A DNA stretch of 64,000 bases, from positions 310,001 through 374,000 of the forward strand of contig NZ_VUOK01000003.1 of NCBI RefSeq assembly GCF_009806555.1, given 5' to 3'. Made by a program: the position numbers and the translations under genes. The DNA comes from Methylobacterium sp. 2A (lineage in GTDB: Bacteria > Pseudomonadota > Alphaproteobacteria > Rhizobiales > Beijerinckiaceae). This document shows positions 43,285-51,969 of the stretch, piece by piece; the stretch's first letter is position 1; each line of letters opens with the position of its first letter. Under the pieces are notes generated by a model that was not told the DNA's origin, searched no databases, and saw nothing but the letters and a program-made list of their open reading frames with translations.

Positions 43285-44199
43285 ATGCAGACCTGCCCGG
43301 CGTCCGCGCCCGATCCCGAACCCGCGCCGACCCCGCGTCCCGCGTCCACGCGCGTCGCCGACGCCGCCCGCCCGGTCCGGCCCCGACCGGTCGATGGGGC
43401 CGCTCCACACGACGCCCTGCTGGCCCTCGACATCGAGACCGTCCCCGACGCCGCCTTGGTGCCCCCGGACTGGCCTCCCGACCGTTTCCCGAAGAACGCT
43501 TGGCACCGGATCGTGGCGATCTCGTTCGTCACCGCGGACATCCTGCGCGAGCCCGGCGGGCGGGAATCGTACGCGGTGACGGCGTGCCGCAGCGGCGGGG
43601 AGGGGGATTGGGACGAGGCGCGCCTGCTCCGGGCGTTCTGGAGGTTCTTCGAGGCGCGCCGCTACCGCGTGGTGACATGGAACGGCCGGGCGTTCGACAT
43701 GCCGACGATCCTGGCGCGGTCGATGATGCACGGCGTCGAGGCGCCCGCCTGGTTCCGCCGCGGGACGCGGTGGGAGGGTTACCGGCATCGGTTCGCCCTG
43801 GACTGGCACAACGACCTGATGGACGCGACGTCCGAGCACGGAGCGGCGCAGCGGCTGACCCTCGACGAGGCCGCGGCCTCGATCGGCCTGCCGGGCAAGA
43901 TGGGCGAGCACGGGTCCCGCGTGTCGGCGATGGTCGCCGCGGGCGAGACCGAGAGGGTCAGGGCGTATTGCGAGACGGACTGCCTGAACCTCTACGCGCT
44001 CTACCTGCGCTGGGCTCACCTGTCCGGACGGACGGACGCGGCCGGGCACGATCGATCGGTCCTCGACCTCATGGACCACCTCGACCGCGCGCGGGCGGCG
44101 AGCCCCCACCTGGGGCGGTTCGTGGACGCTTGGCGGCTCTGTTCCGCTGGTCGTGCGATGGTCGTCCCGGCCCAGGCCGGCTCGGAGACCATCGCTTGA
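43285..44199 (+). CDS. PolB-related 3'-5' exonuclease (DEDD type)
   Basis: 304 residues from ATG 43285 with GGGAG upstream. After a proline-rich 40-residue lead, the RNase H-like exonuclease core shows ALDIETVPD (motif I, about 48), VTWNGRAFDMP (motif II, about 132) and AYCETDCLNLYAL (motif III, about 234). These are the metal-binding acidic residues of the predicted 3'-5' exonuclease family related to the PolB proofreading domain. The family usually acts on single-stranded DNA or RNA ends. Last gene of the 34-44 kb run; a nucleic-acid-degrading effector of that system is possible. Confidence 0.8.
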   Translation: MQTCPASAPDPEPAPTPRPASTRVADAARPVRPRPVDGAAPHDALLALDIETVPDAALVPPDWPPDRFPKNAWHRIVAISFVTADILREPGGRESYAVTACRSGGEGDWDEARLLRAFWRFFEARRYRVVTWNGRAFDMPTILARSMMHGVEAPAWFRRGTRWEGYRHRFALDWHNDLMDATSEHGAAQRLTLDEAAASIGLPGKMGEHGSRVSAMVAAGETERVRAYCETDCLNLYALYLRWAHLSGRTDAAGHDRSVLDLMDHLDRARAASPHLGRFVDAWRLCSAGRAMVVPAQAGSETIA

Positions 44200-44506
44200 G
44201 ACGCGGGCGGTGGGTGTCTTGCTGGGACTGGTCCGGATCGGCGGTGGTTCCCTCGACGGCGCCGACAGGGCATCCTGACCGGCCGCCGGCTCGGGCTTCG
44301 CGGGCGACGCTGCGGCGTGAGTTAACTGGTCGTCGCCAAGGCTGACGATCCTGTCTCGCCCGGTAAGCCCGGTACGGATGCCTTCACCCGGAGAAACAAA
44401 CGCGCGCCCCTGACGTGGCCGCAAGCTAAGCCGGCACGCTGAAGGAAGCAGCCACCCGTTTAGCCGGAACGAAGTGGATCGCGCCGGCAAGGGAGCCGCA
44501 CACCAC
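44200..44506. other. intergenic, no gene assigned
   Basis: About 300 bases between the exonuclease gene and a convergent small gene. No clear terminator or open frame was recognised. Confidence 0.4.
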
Positions 44507-44719
44507 TCAACGCCGTTCCGCTTCCAAGATGCTGCGTAGGGCATCGAGGGCCGCATCGCGGCCAGCCTCGGTCCTGAGGCCGCGCCATAGGCGCATGCAC
44601 TCGTTGTCGGCCCACAACCGCCGGGGCACCGTCCCGGAAATCAAATCCTGTACGGGGACGCCCAGCAGGCTGGCGATCATTTGCAGGCGGGAGTGGATCG
44701 TCTCGCGCTTTTCCGGCAT
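44507..44719 (-). CDS. small helical hypothetical protein
   Basis: 70 residues: MPEKRETIHSRLQMIASLLG followed by VPVQDLISGTVPRRLWADNE and a C-terminal helix. The N-terminal half has the spacing of a short helix-turn-helix protein (IHSRLQMIASLLGVPVQDLI), so a small XRE-like regulator is possible. Codon use differs from frameshadow noise, and the product is complete. Function unproven. Confidence 0.5.
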   Translation of the reverse strand: MPEKRETIHSRLQMIASLLGVPVQDLISGTVPRRLWADNECMRLWRGLRTEAGRDAALDALRSILEAERR

Positions 44720-45490
44720 CGTCTAGCTCCGCCTATCCCGCCGAACCAGAGAGCTGCATCAGCATACCCAGCTCCACTTGCGATTGAAAGCCGCGTCGCG
44801 ATCATGCTTGGGTCGGCTAGATCGTCGCGGGCCGGCCCATCTGGGTTTGGCGCCTCGATATACGCGACGGGGTCATGGGGCCGGACCATCCGCGCCTGCC
44901 TTGACCGGCCCGGTTTGACCGGTCGATCCATTCCCTTATCGAGGTGGACGGTGTGCAGTCCGCTTTGCCAGGCTCGAAGTCTGCCCGGTTCGAAGTCGGG
45001 CGGGCGTCGGCGGATCGCGTCCCCACATGCGCGAAGCCGAATCGAGCCGGGCTAGGCAGCCTGCGATGTATCCGAGATCGCTCTGATCGCCCGATCGTTT
45101 CGTGGGCTGGCCCCGCGCCTTGCGTCGCGGCGATCCGCCGGGGCCATGTCATCGACGGGGCCTTGCAGTTCACGATCGAGGATGGCTCGCCTTTCGAAGG
45201 ACTGGGACGCGCTGGCCGCCGACGCGAGGGGCTTGGCGGCCCTGGCGGCCATCCAGGTCGATGCCACCGGCCCGTGACCTCAATCCCGGCGGTCCGGGCG
45301 AAAGGGTCGAGACCCGCCCGGACACCGCTCGCGGCGCGCGCCGGGTTCGGCCTGAGCGACGGACGCGACGGACGAGCGCGACGCCGAGCCGCGGCGGAGG
45401 AGTCGTTCACGACGCCGTGGTACGATGCGCGCCGGATTCGGCGGGCGCCGACGCCCGCGCGTCGGCGACGGACAGGGGTAAGTGCCGCTC
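44720..45490. other. intergenic, no gene assigned
   Basis: About 770 bases with somewhat lower GC around 44740-45100. Open frames on both strands lack ribosome sites and family resemblance. The region probably carries the promoter for the DprA-like gene near its end. Confidence 0.4.
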
Positions 45491-46540
45491 ATGAGGGACA
45501 TCGACACGAAGAGCCCCGCCGGCATCGTCGCGCTGATGTCCCTGCGCGGCCTGGGACCGACGGGCGCGGAGCGGCTCGCCGAGCGCTTCGGCACGTTGGG
45601 CGAGGTCTTCGACGCCGAGCCGCGGGGACTGCGTGGCATCGTCACGGCGGCGGCGGCGGCGTCGCTCCGGGACGCGGACGCCGTCGCGGATGCGCTCGCC
45701 AGGGCGGCCCGGACCCTGGATCAGGCCGACCGGCTCGGGGTACGCGTGCTCTCGGTCCACGACGGGGATTATCCCGCGGCGCTCCGGGACCTGCAGGACC
45801 GACCGCCGATCCTCTACGCGAAGGGTGACCTCCGGGCGATCGAGCGGAGCGTCGCCTGCATCGGCACCAGGGAACCGAGCGAATTCGGCCGGAAGGTCAC
45901 GGCCGCCATCGTGCGGCGGCTCGTGGAGGCCGGCTGGACGATCGTAAGCGGCCTCGCGATCGGCGTCGACGAGCTCTCCCACGCGACCGCGCTTCGGTCG
46001 GGGGGGCGGACCGTAGCCGTGATGGGCGGCGGCCTGGACGGCGTGTATCCCCGGCAGAACGCGAGGCTCGCCGACGAGATCGTGGACGGGGGCGGCGCGC
46101 TGCTGAGCGAGCAGGCGTTCGGGATCCCGCCGGCCCCCCGCAACCTCGTGCAGAGGGATCGGCTGCAAAGCGGCCTGTCCGTGGCGACGTTCGTCATGCA
46201 GACCGACGTCAAGGGCGGGTCGATGCACACCGTGCGCTTCACCCTCATGCAGGGGCGCCTCCTGTTCGCGCCGGTGCCGCGGGCCCGGCACGCCGAGGAA
46301 CCCAAGAGCCGGGGCATCCTCGCGCTGACGCAAGTGCCCGGGCGCAGGCTGTCGGCCATGGTCGGGGCCACGGGCGAGTATGCGGAACTGCTCCTCCGGA
46401 GGTTCGGCGAGAATGCCGTCGCCATCCCGCTGGAGAGCGGCGACGACTACCCGGCGATGCTCGACGCCATCGAGGGGCGGCTGTCCCCGGCGCGCCCCGG
46501 AGGGGAGGGGAGGGCGACGGCTCAGATATCGATGATCTGA
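45491..46540 (+). CDS. DprA-like (SLOG/Rossmann) protein
   Basis: 349 residues from ATG 45491; GTG 45482 has an equally good GGGG ribosome site. The N-terminal helix-hairpin-helix reads SLRGLGPTGAERLAERFGTL. The DprA Rossmann core follows: ILYAKGD, CIGTREPSEFGRK, SGLAIGVDELSHATALRSGG, VAVMGGGLDGVYPRQN, SEQAFG and DRLQSGLSVATFVMQTDVKGGSMHTVRF. DprA normally loads RecA on single-stranded DNA during transformation. This version deviates at SGLAIGVDELSH (SRGID in housekeeping forms) and has no winged-helix tail. It is followed by a HAD-PRTase fusion, a pairing seen in defence-type loci rather than competence loci. Confidence 0.82.
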   Translation: MRDIDTKSPAGIVALMSLRGLGPTGAERLAERFGTLGEVFDAEPRGLRGIVTAAAAASLRDADAVADALARAARTLDQADRLGVRVLSVHDGDYPAALRDLQDRPPILYAKGDLRAIERSVACIGTREPSEFGRKVTAAIVRRLVEAGWTIVSGLAIGVDELSHATALRSGGRTVAVMGGGLDGVYPRQNARLADEIVDGGGALLSEQAFGIPPAPRNLVQRDRLQSGLSVATFVMQTDVKGGSMHTVRFTLMQGRLLFAPVPRARHAEEPKSRGILALTQVPGRRLSAMVGATGEYAELLLRRFGENAVAIPLESGDDYPAMLDAIEGRLSPARPGGEGRATAQISMI

Positions 46541-46772
46541 GCGGCGTCCCGGCGGGAACCCGGGCCGGCGGCCGAGGGTCGAGGCCGGACCGCCGACGTT
46601 GCCGACGTCACGGTACGCCGATAGCCTGGCGGGCGCTTGCACGCCGAGTCGGGCCAAACGTCGTCCGGCGCGTGTCTTGCGGGTGGCGCCAGGCTGCCCG
46701 ACGGCACGCGACGCGTGGCCGCCGCCCCGGGGCGTGTCCCTGGCGCGGATGGCGGGGGGGCCGGCGGACGCC

Positions 46773-48008
46773 ATGACCAAGACCTTCCTGTTCGACCTCG
46801 ACATGACCCTCGTCGACACGTCCGCCCTCGCGACGCTGCGCAAGACCCAGCAGTGGCACCTCGTGGCCGCCAACATGCACCTGGTCAGGGCGTTCCGCGC
46901 GCTTCCCGGGGGCGTCGCGCCCCACGAGATGCCCGCGGCCCTGTCGATGGCGGGGCACCGCGTCGGGATCGTCACGTCCTCCCCGCGCCCCTACGCCGAG
47001 GAGATCACGAGGCTGTTCCGCATCCCCTACGACGTGCTGGTCTGCTACGAGGACACCGCGGACCATAAGCCCGACCCCGCCCCCCTCCTGGAGGCGCTCA
47101 GTCGGCTCGGGGTCGCGGCGGGGGCGGACGTCCACTACGTCGGCGACGACGTGGGCGATGTGGAGGCATCGTACCATGCGGGGATCGTGTCCGTCGGGGT
47201 GGGGTGGAGCCCGACGTCGCCCTTCGAGTTCTCGTCGGCCGCCCCCGACATCTTCGTCGGCAGGCCGTCGACCCTCCTGAGGACCGACCGGCTCGGGAGC
47301 CTGCCCTACGTCGGCGAGAGCCTCGCGGCGGGCCGGCCGTACTACGGCCATTGGGGGTCCATCCTACGATGCGACGACGGCCCGGGGGTCTATGCGCTGG
47401 GTCGGTACTTCACGACTTCCGACCCGAGGCACGCCGGGAGCCGGCTGTCCGAGGCCGTGCTGAGGCTGAAGGAGGACGATGGGCCCGCCGAGGCGCTCGG
47501 CCGCGCCCTCGGCAAGGCGGTCGACCGCCTGGACTGGACCCCCGACATCGTCGTTCCAGTTCCCCCCAAGCCCTCCCAGGCGCGCAACAGGTTCGCCGCG
47601 CTGCTCGGCGTCGCCGCGCAGCACATGCCGGACGAGGTGGAGGTCGAGCGCGACGGGCTGCGCTGCACGCGGGAGGTGGAGGGTTACAAGGCGCTCGGTC
47701 CCCTCGAACGGCGCGAGGCGGTCAAGGGCGCATTCGAGTCCGAGTTCACCTGGGGGCGAGCCAAGATCCTGCTCGTCGACGACGTCTATACGACGGGCGG
47801 CACGACCGCCGCGTGCGCGGAGGCGTTGCTCGGCGACGGCGCCTCGGAGGTCCGCATCATGGCCCTGGCCAAGGACCAGCGCACGTTCGCGAGGAAGGTC
47901 TGCCCGGCATGCGGCCGTACGATGCGCGTCAGGATCAGCGGCGTCGGGGTCAAGTTCTGGGGTTGTTCCGGGTACCCGGACGCGTGCCGCAACACCGAGG
48001 ACCTGTGA
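46773..48008 (+). CDS. HAD hydrolase - phosphoribosyltransferase - zinc-ribbon fusion
   Basis: 411 residues from ATG 46773 (ATG 46749 also in frame). The HAD phosphatase (about 1-165) has FDLDMTLVD, VTSSPRP, HKPDP and VGDDVGDVEA. A ComF-like phosphoribosyltransferase (about 200-375) has PVPPKPSQARNRFAALLG and the PRPP loop LLVDDVYTTGGTT (about 333-345). A topoisomerase-type zinc ribbon ends the protein: CPACGRTM ... FWGCSGYPDAC. Together with the DprA-like protein this suggests an enzyme pair acting on nucleotides or DNA ends; the substrate is unknown. The 232-base gap from the DprA gene is open, and co-transcription is likely. Confidence 0.82.
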   Translation: MTKTFLFDLDMTLVDTSALATLRKTQQWHLVAANMHLVRAFRALPGGVAPHEMPAALSMAGHRVGIVTSSPRPYAEEITRLFRIPYDVLVCYEDTADHKPDPAPLLEALSRLGVAAGADVHYVGDDVGDVEASYHAGIVSVGVGWSPTSPFEFSSAAPDIFVGRPSTLLRTDRLGSLPYVGESLAAGRPYYGHWGSILRCDDGPGVYALGRYFTTSDPRHAGSRLSEAVLRLKEDDGPAEALGRALGKAVDRLDWTPDIVVPVPPKPSQARNRFAALLGVAAQHMPDEVEVERDGLRCTREVEGYKALGPLERREAVKGAFESEFTWGRAKILLVDDVYTTGGTTAACAEALLGDGASEVRIMALAKDQRTFARKVCPACGRTMRVRISGVGVKFWGCSGYPDACRNTEDL

Positions 48009-48483
48009 GGACGGTCGAGCGCGTCCCCGGGCCCCTGGACTTTCGGCGATCCCGGCGCGGGCGGTCGGTCCGTCGGGTCCCGACCTCCCTGGGCGGCCTC
48101 GTGGTCAGCCGCCACAGGCTGGACGTGGGTGCGGGCGTCATGCGGGGGAGGAAGCCGCATGATCGCGGTGAAGAAGGCCTGCCCGAGGGCCATGCGAAGC
48201 GCTCGCGGCTCATCGGCGGGCGCATCGTGGGCGGCGCCGCGGCCGGTCGCGGGGTTTGTCCACAGGTTTGAGCGCAGCCGGGAAGGCCCCTCAGCCGCCC
48301 GCTCATCGGTTTGTGTTCGGCGACCCGGGATTCATCTCCCGCCCCGGAGTTGCGTTCGGGCGGCCCTCAAGAAGCCTCGCAAGGCCCTTCGACTGTGCCT
48401 CGGCCGCCTCGGGCAGCATGGGCCATGCGCTCGGTGAAGTTGCTACCGCCTCGGGCTTTTCTCGCGAGCGAACGGCAGTGAGC
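48009..48483. other. intergenic or 5' extension, no gene assigned
   Basis: About 475 bases. The frame of the next gene is open back to 48256, but its sequence there lacks coding character. No repeats or sites recognised. Confidence 0.35.
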
Positions 48484-49440
48484 ATGGCGTCGGAGCCGCC
48501 TGGACCTGTCGCCGGCCCGGAGACGATCGCGATGCCCGACCGAAGTGAAGAATGCGATGGTCACATGCCCGGCACGGGAAGCGACCTGTCGAGGATGTTC
48601 GCCCTCGACCGACAGGGAGCGTTCCCGCACACTGGCGATGACCGCGCGCGACCGCAAGGCGATCCGGAGCAGTGCCGGCAGGCGTTCGATCTGGCGTTCA
48701 GTCGTGAAGACGCGGATCCCGCCGCGGTCCATCCCGTCGACCTGAACGCGTCACTGCTAGAGACGTTCGGCCCCGACGGGGTGCTCGGCATCCGCGAATT
48801 CGTCGACCGCCACGCACGGCTCATGGCGAGCCGGTCGCGCCGCATCGAACGGTTCCCCCGGCCGGATCCCGATCCGCGTGCATACGAGGCGGCGGGTGCC
48901 TTCGCCGGCCGGTGCCACCGCCTGCGGCTCCTCTCGGTCGAGGCCGGCCCAGGCGGGGAGCCGCGCCACCGGCTGATCGACCGGGAGATGTCGTTCGCGC
49001 TCCAGGGCCGCCGCGCGGTCCGGATCCGCGGTCTGACGCAACAGGAGCAGGCCCGCAAGATTCGCGGCGAGCGAGCCCAGGCCCGACGGGCGGAGACGCT
49101 CGACCGGAAGGCGCGGGAGGTCGCCACGCCGGTCATCGGACGGCTCGTCGACGCGCTGGTCCGGCATGATCGCGACCACGTCGTGCCGCCGGCCTGGCAC
49201 GACGACGGGTACCTGCCACGCGAACTCGTCGGGCGGCGCATCGCCGAGGCGGCCGCCTTCATCGTCGAGTACCATCACGTGGCCGGTTTCGACCGGGCCC
49301 GGCTCGCGCGGTGGCAGGCGACCCTGACCGGTCGGGTCCGGCAAGCCCCCAGGCCGAGGCTCCTGACGGCGGGCGCCGCGGCGATCGCGTCGGATGACGA
49401 GGCCGCGCTCCTCGGCCTGGTGCGGACCGACGAGGCGTGA
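48484..49440 (+). CDS. hypothetical protein, basic helical
   Basis: 318 residues if ATG 48484 is used; the frame is open upstream and ATG 48535 is another choice. The C-terminal two thirds look protein-like: LLETFGPDGVLGIREFVDRH, MSFALQGRRAVRIRGLTQQE, EVATPVIGRLVDALVRHDRD and RRIAEAAAFIVEYHHVAGFD. A charged coiled segment lies around 250. The stop overlaps the start region of the next gene (GTGATGA). No family recognised. Confidence 0.5.
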   Translation: MASEPPGPVAGPETIAMPDRSEECDGHMPGTGSDLSRMFALDRQGAFPHTGDDRARPQGDPEQCRQAFDLAFSREDADPAAVHPVDLNASLLETFGPDGVLGIREFVDRHARLMASRSRRIERFPRPDPDPRAYEAAGAFAGRCHRLRLLSVEAGPGGEPRHRLIDREMSFALQGRRAVRIRGLTQQEQARKIRGERAQARRAETLDRKAREVATPVIGRLVDALVRHDRDHVVPPAWHDDGYLPRELVGRRIAEAAAFIVEYHHVAGFDRARLARWQATLTGRVRQAPRPRLLTAGAAAIASDDEAALLGLVRTDEA

Positions 49441-49463
49441 TGACATCGCCGCGAAGGCCGAAC

Positions 49464-50135
49464 ATGAGCGCGAATGACAACCGCTGGCCTGAGTTCGAGG
49501 ACCGAACATGCGCGGTCGACCTGGCGCGGCGGATGGCTGAGGCGGATGAACGCTTGCGCGTCGCGCCGCGTGACATGCCGACGTTGCAGCGCCGCCTTGA
49601 GTACGTTCTCCGGGCCTTCGAGACCGATGACCTGGCGGTGGTGTGCCGCGCGGCCGATGGTACGCCGACCGGGGCCAACCTGACGGAACATGGCTTCGAT
49701 CTCGCCGCGAGGTTGAGCCGGGGCGACATGGCGCTGTTCCCCGCGATGGGCAGGGTGAAGGCGGTGAGGCCCTGGAACCGGTGTCGGCTCCGCACCGTCC
49801 GCGAGCGATCCAATGATTTCGGGCCACCGCGAGACGGCCCGGCGAGGGTGGTGGCGACCGCGCCGTCGCACTATCGGCTAGCGGACGTCGAGGGATCCGA
49901 GACGGTCGTTCTCATCGACCCGATCGAGACCTGGCAGTCTCACCCGGCCCAACTCTCGTACGGGCGTAAAGTGGCGACCGTTCGATCGGCCTGGGAAGTC
50001 TTCTCGATCGAAGGCCGTTCCCACGGTTTGCTTTTTGAGACGTCGAACGGATACGAGGGCATCGACGCTAGCGGCGGGCATCGCGCCGAGGACACGCTCC
50101 CGGGCGCCGTTTGGCAGATCAGCGTCAACTACTGA
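49464..50135 (+). CDS. hypothetical protein
   Basis: 223 residues from ATG 49464 (GAAGG upstream; ATG 49440 overlaps the previous stop). The first 95 residues are helical; the C-terminal half is beta-rich, with repeated polar strands (RVVATAPSHYRLADVEGSE ... VVLIDPIETWQSHPAQLSYG ... WEVFSIEGRSHGLLFETSNG). No motif recognised. Probably co-transcribed with the preceding gene. Confidence 0.5.
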   Translation: MSANDNRWPEFEDRTCAVDLARRMAEADERLRVAPRDMPTLQRRLEYVLRAFETDDLAVVCRAADGTPTGANLTEHGFDLAARLSRGDMALFPAMGRVKAVRPWNRCRLRTVRERSNDFGPPRDGPARVVATAPSHYRLADVEGSETVVLIDPIETWQSHPAQLSYGRKVATVRSAWEVFSIEGRSHGLLFETSNGYEGIDASGGHRAEDTLPGAVWQISVNY

Positions 50136-50365
50136 CAACCGAGTTGGGCGACGCAGCGATTTCTTGGAGCGGAGAGGCGGCATCGCACCTGCGCATGCCC
50201 GGATCTGGCCGCGTCGACAGCGCGGGATCCGTGTGGCGCATGCCCCTTCGCCAGGCCTCATTTGCCCTCGCCTTTCCTGCCGGACGGGGTTGGCTGCGCG
50301 GGGTCTCAACCTTGCGGATTGCCGGCGACGCGTTTCGGCTCGCCGGTATGCATAGCGTGGCGCGA

Positions 50366-50468
50366 AATAAGCGCCCCTTGAGATCGGAATAAACGACCCT
50401 TGAGCCCTGTGCGCTCTTCGAGAGCGACCGCGCCAGTCATCGACGGCCGCGAATAAGCTGCCCCGAAC
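50366..50468. repeat. short direct repeats, probable insertion-sequence end
   Basis: AATAAGCGCCCCTTGAG (50366-50382) and AATAAACGACCCTTGAG (50388-50404) differ at two positions and start 22 bases apart. A third, partial copy (AATAAGCTGCCCC) begins at 50452. Repeated short boxes of this type occur at the ends of some insertion sequences such as the IS21 group. Confidence 0.5.
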
Positions 50469-50487
50469 GCGAACGGGGCCATGCGGC

Positions 50488-50574
50488 CTCACGCCCTACG
50501 GAGCGATCTGCAAAGCCTGGAAGGGCGCGCCCCCCTACTTATCCAGAACCCGCACCACCAAGCTCCGCGACCAA
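50488..50574 (+). mobile_element. C-terminal remnant of an IS481-like transposase
   Basis: Translation of this stretch gives LTPYGAICKAWKGAPPYLSR, closely resembling the LTPYxxICxxW signature near the end of IS481/IS3-type integrase-fold transposases. The catalytic DDE part is missing. With the direct repeats just upstream it marks a decayed insertion sequence. Confidence 0.5.
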
Positions 50575-50578
50575 ACAT

Positions 50579-50615
50579 CTAGCCCAGGCGGAATCCCCTC
50601 CGCCGCCTGGGCTAG
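50579..50615 (-). terminator. 13-bp perfect hairpin after the cation antiporter gene
   Basis: CTAGCCCAGGCGG (50579-50591) and CCGCCTGGGCTAG (50603-50615) pair perfectly around an 11-base loop, seven bases beyond the stop of the leftward antiporter gene. There is no T tract, but the position fits a terminator; part of the old insertion-sequence end is an alternative. Confidence 0.6.
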
Positions 50616-50621
50616 ATCGTC

Positions 50622-51923
50622 TCAGCCGACGAGCGAACTGGCTTCTCGCCCGCCCCGCCGCGGGGCCGGATCGTCCCTGTCTTCGGACGGCTCGACGTCG
50701 GAGACATCGCCCGTGATTGCGCTGCGCAGCAGAGCAACGAGCCGCCGCCGATTGATCAGGAACAGGAGGCCGGCCAGCCCAAGGTAAGTCCAAGCCAGCC
50801 AAGTCAGCGTCGTGATCGTGCGCGCCTCGTCGTTGCGGTAGACGAAGGCCAGCCCGACCTGAACGGCGAACAGACCAGCCAACGTTAGCGCGGACACCAA
50901 CCCGAAGCGCAGGCGCAGCAGGAGCGCGATGCCGAGCAGCGACTGGGCCGCCGTCAGGAAGAACTCCTCGTTCTGGCGCGTATCGAGTGGCAGGGGGCTC
51001 GTCGCGCCCGCACCAATGCTCAGGGCGAGCGGCAGCATGCCGACGAGCAGGGTCCACTGGTTGATCTTGTCGCTGATCATCGCGATCAGCCCGTCACCGG
51101 CACGGTTGGCACGCACGAACAAAACCGCCACCGTTATCGCCGGGGCCTCGCTGGCCAGGGGGGCCAGCCACTGGATCAGCAGGAACTCGTTGAGCCCAAT
51201 CGCCCGGCCCGTGTTGACCATGGCCTCGGCGAAGGGCTCGGCTGAAACCAGGATCACGCCACTCGCCGTCGCCACAAGTCCGGCCATTGCCGCCCATTGC
51301 AGGCCCGGAGACAGTGTGTCGAGCGCCGCGGCTGGTCCCGGCTCCTCGGCTTCCTCCGGATTGTCGCTCTTCTGCATGCTGCGCACGCGCCAGACATAGG
51401 TTCCGAAAATCGCGAGAAGCACGACGAAGTCGACGAGCGAGATGGCGCGCTTGAGGACGATCACGAAGGCGTAGAGGCTGGCAACCAATAGGAACCCGAC
51501 CTCGACGGCGTTGCCGGGCGCGAGGCCGATCGAGCGGTGGCGGTCCTTCATCCAGTGCAGCCCGACCATCAGCGGCCAGGCCAGGCCGACGAGCAACCGA
51601 TTCGCGCCCGTCATGTTGGCGGCCGCGTACTGCGCGTACCGCGAGTCCGGGCCGGAAGCGCCAGCCATGTAGGCATAGTAGATGTCGACGGCGTATTCCG
51701 GCAGCACGGTCACCAGCGCCACTGCTGCAAGGATGAGGCCTTGGGAGACGTACTGCTCGGCCGTCTCAGCGCCCCAGGACAGCAAAAAGCCAGCGGCCAG
51801 GATGGCGATGCCGAATGCGGCGACATCGACAAAGGGGCTCAACCGCCAGCCCCCGAAGCGGAGGATGACGGCCGGAAGGGTTGCCGCGACAGCGACGGCA
51901 ACCAGCATCAGAAAGCGCTTCAC
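50622..51923 (-). CDS. CaCA-type sodium/calcium (cation) antiporter
   Basis: 433 residues with about ten to eleven hydrophobic helices. The two alpha-repeats of the calcium:cation antiporter family are visible: LVTVLPEYAVDIYYAYMAG (about 72-90) and LLIQWLAPLASEAPAITVAVLF (about 248-270), each with the acidic residue in a helix that binds the cation. A polar loop rich in glutamate and proline separates the halves. It exports Ca2+ or another cation in exchange for Na+ or H+ at the inner membrane. Adjacent to and on the same strand as a DedA gene, 47 bases away, so probably co-transcribed. Confidence 0.85.
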   Translation of the reverse strand: MKRFLMLVAVAVAATLPAVILRFGGWRLSPFVDVAAFGIAILAAGFLLSWGAETAEQYVSQGLILAAVALVTVLPEYAVDIYYAYMAGASGPDSRYAQYAAANMTGANRLLVGLAWPLMVGLHWMKDRHRSIGLAPGNAVEVGFLLVASLYAFVIVLKRAISLVDFVVLLAIFGTYVWRVRSMQKSDNPEEAEEPGPAAALDTLSPGLQWAAMAGLVATASGVILVSAEPFAEAMVNTGRAIGLNEFLLIQWLAPLASEAPAITVAVLFVRANRAGDGLIAMISDKINQWTLLVGMLPLALSIGAGATSPLPLDTRQNEEFFLTAAQSLLGIALLLRLRFGLVSALTLAGLFAVQVGLAFVYRNDEARTITTLTWLAWTYLGLAGLLFLINRRRLVALLRSAITGDVSDVEPSEDRDDPAPRRGGREASSLVG

Positions 51924-51969
51924 GCGGGATCCTTCGCATCATGCTTCGGCCTGCCCGCCTGTCCATGCC

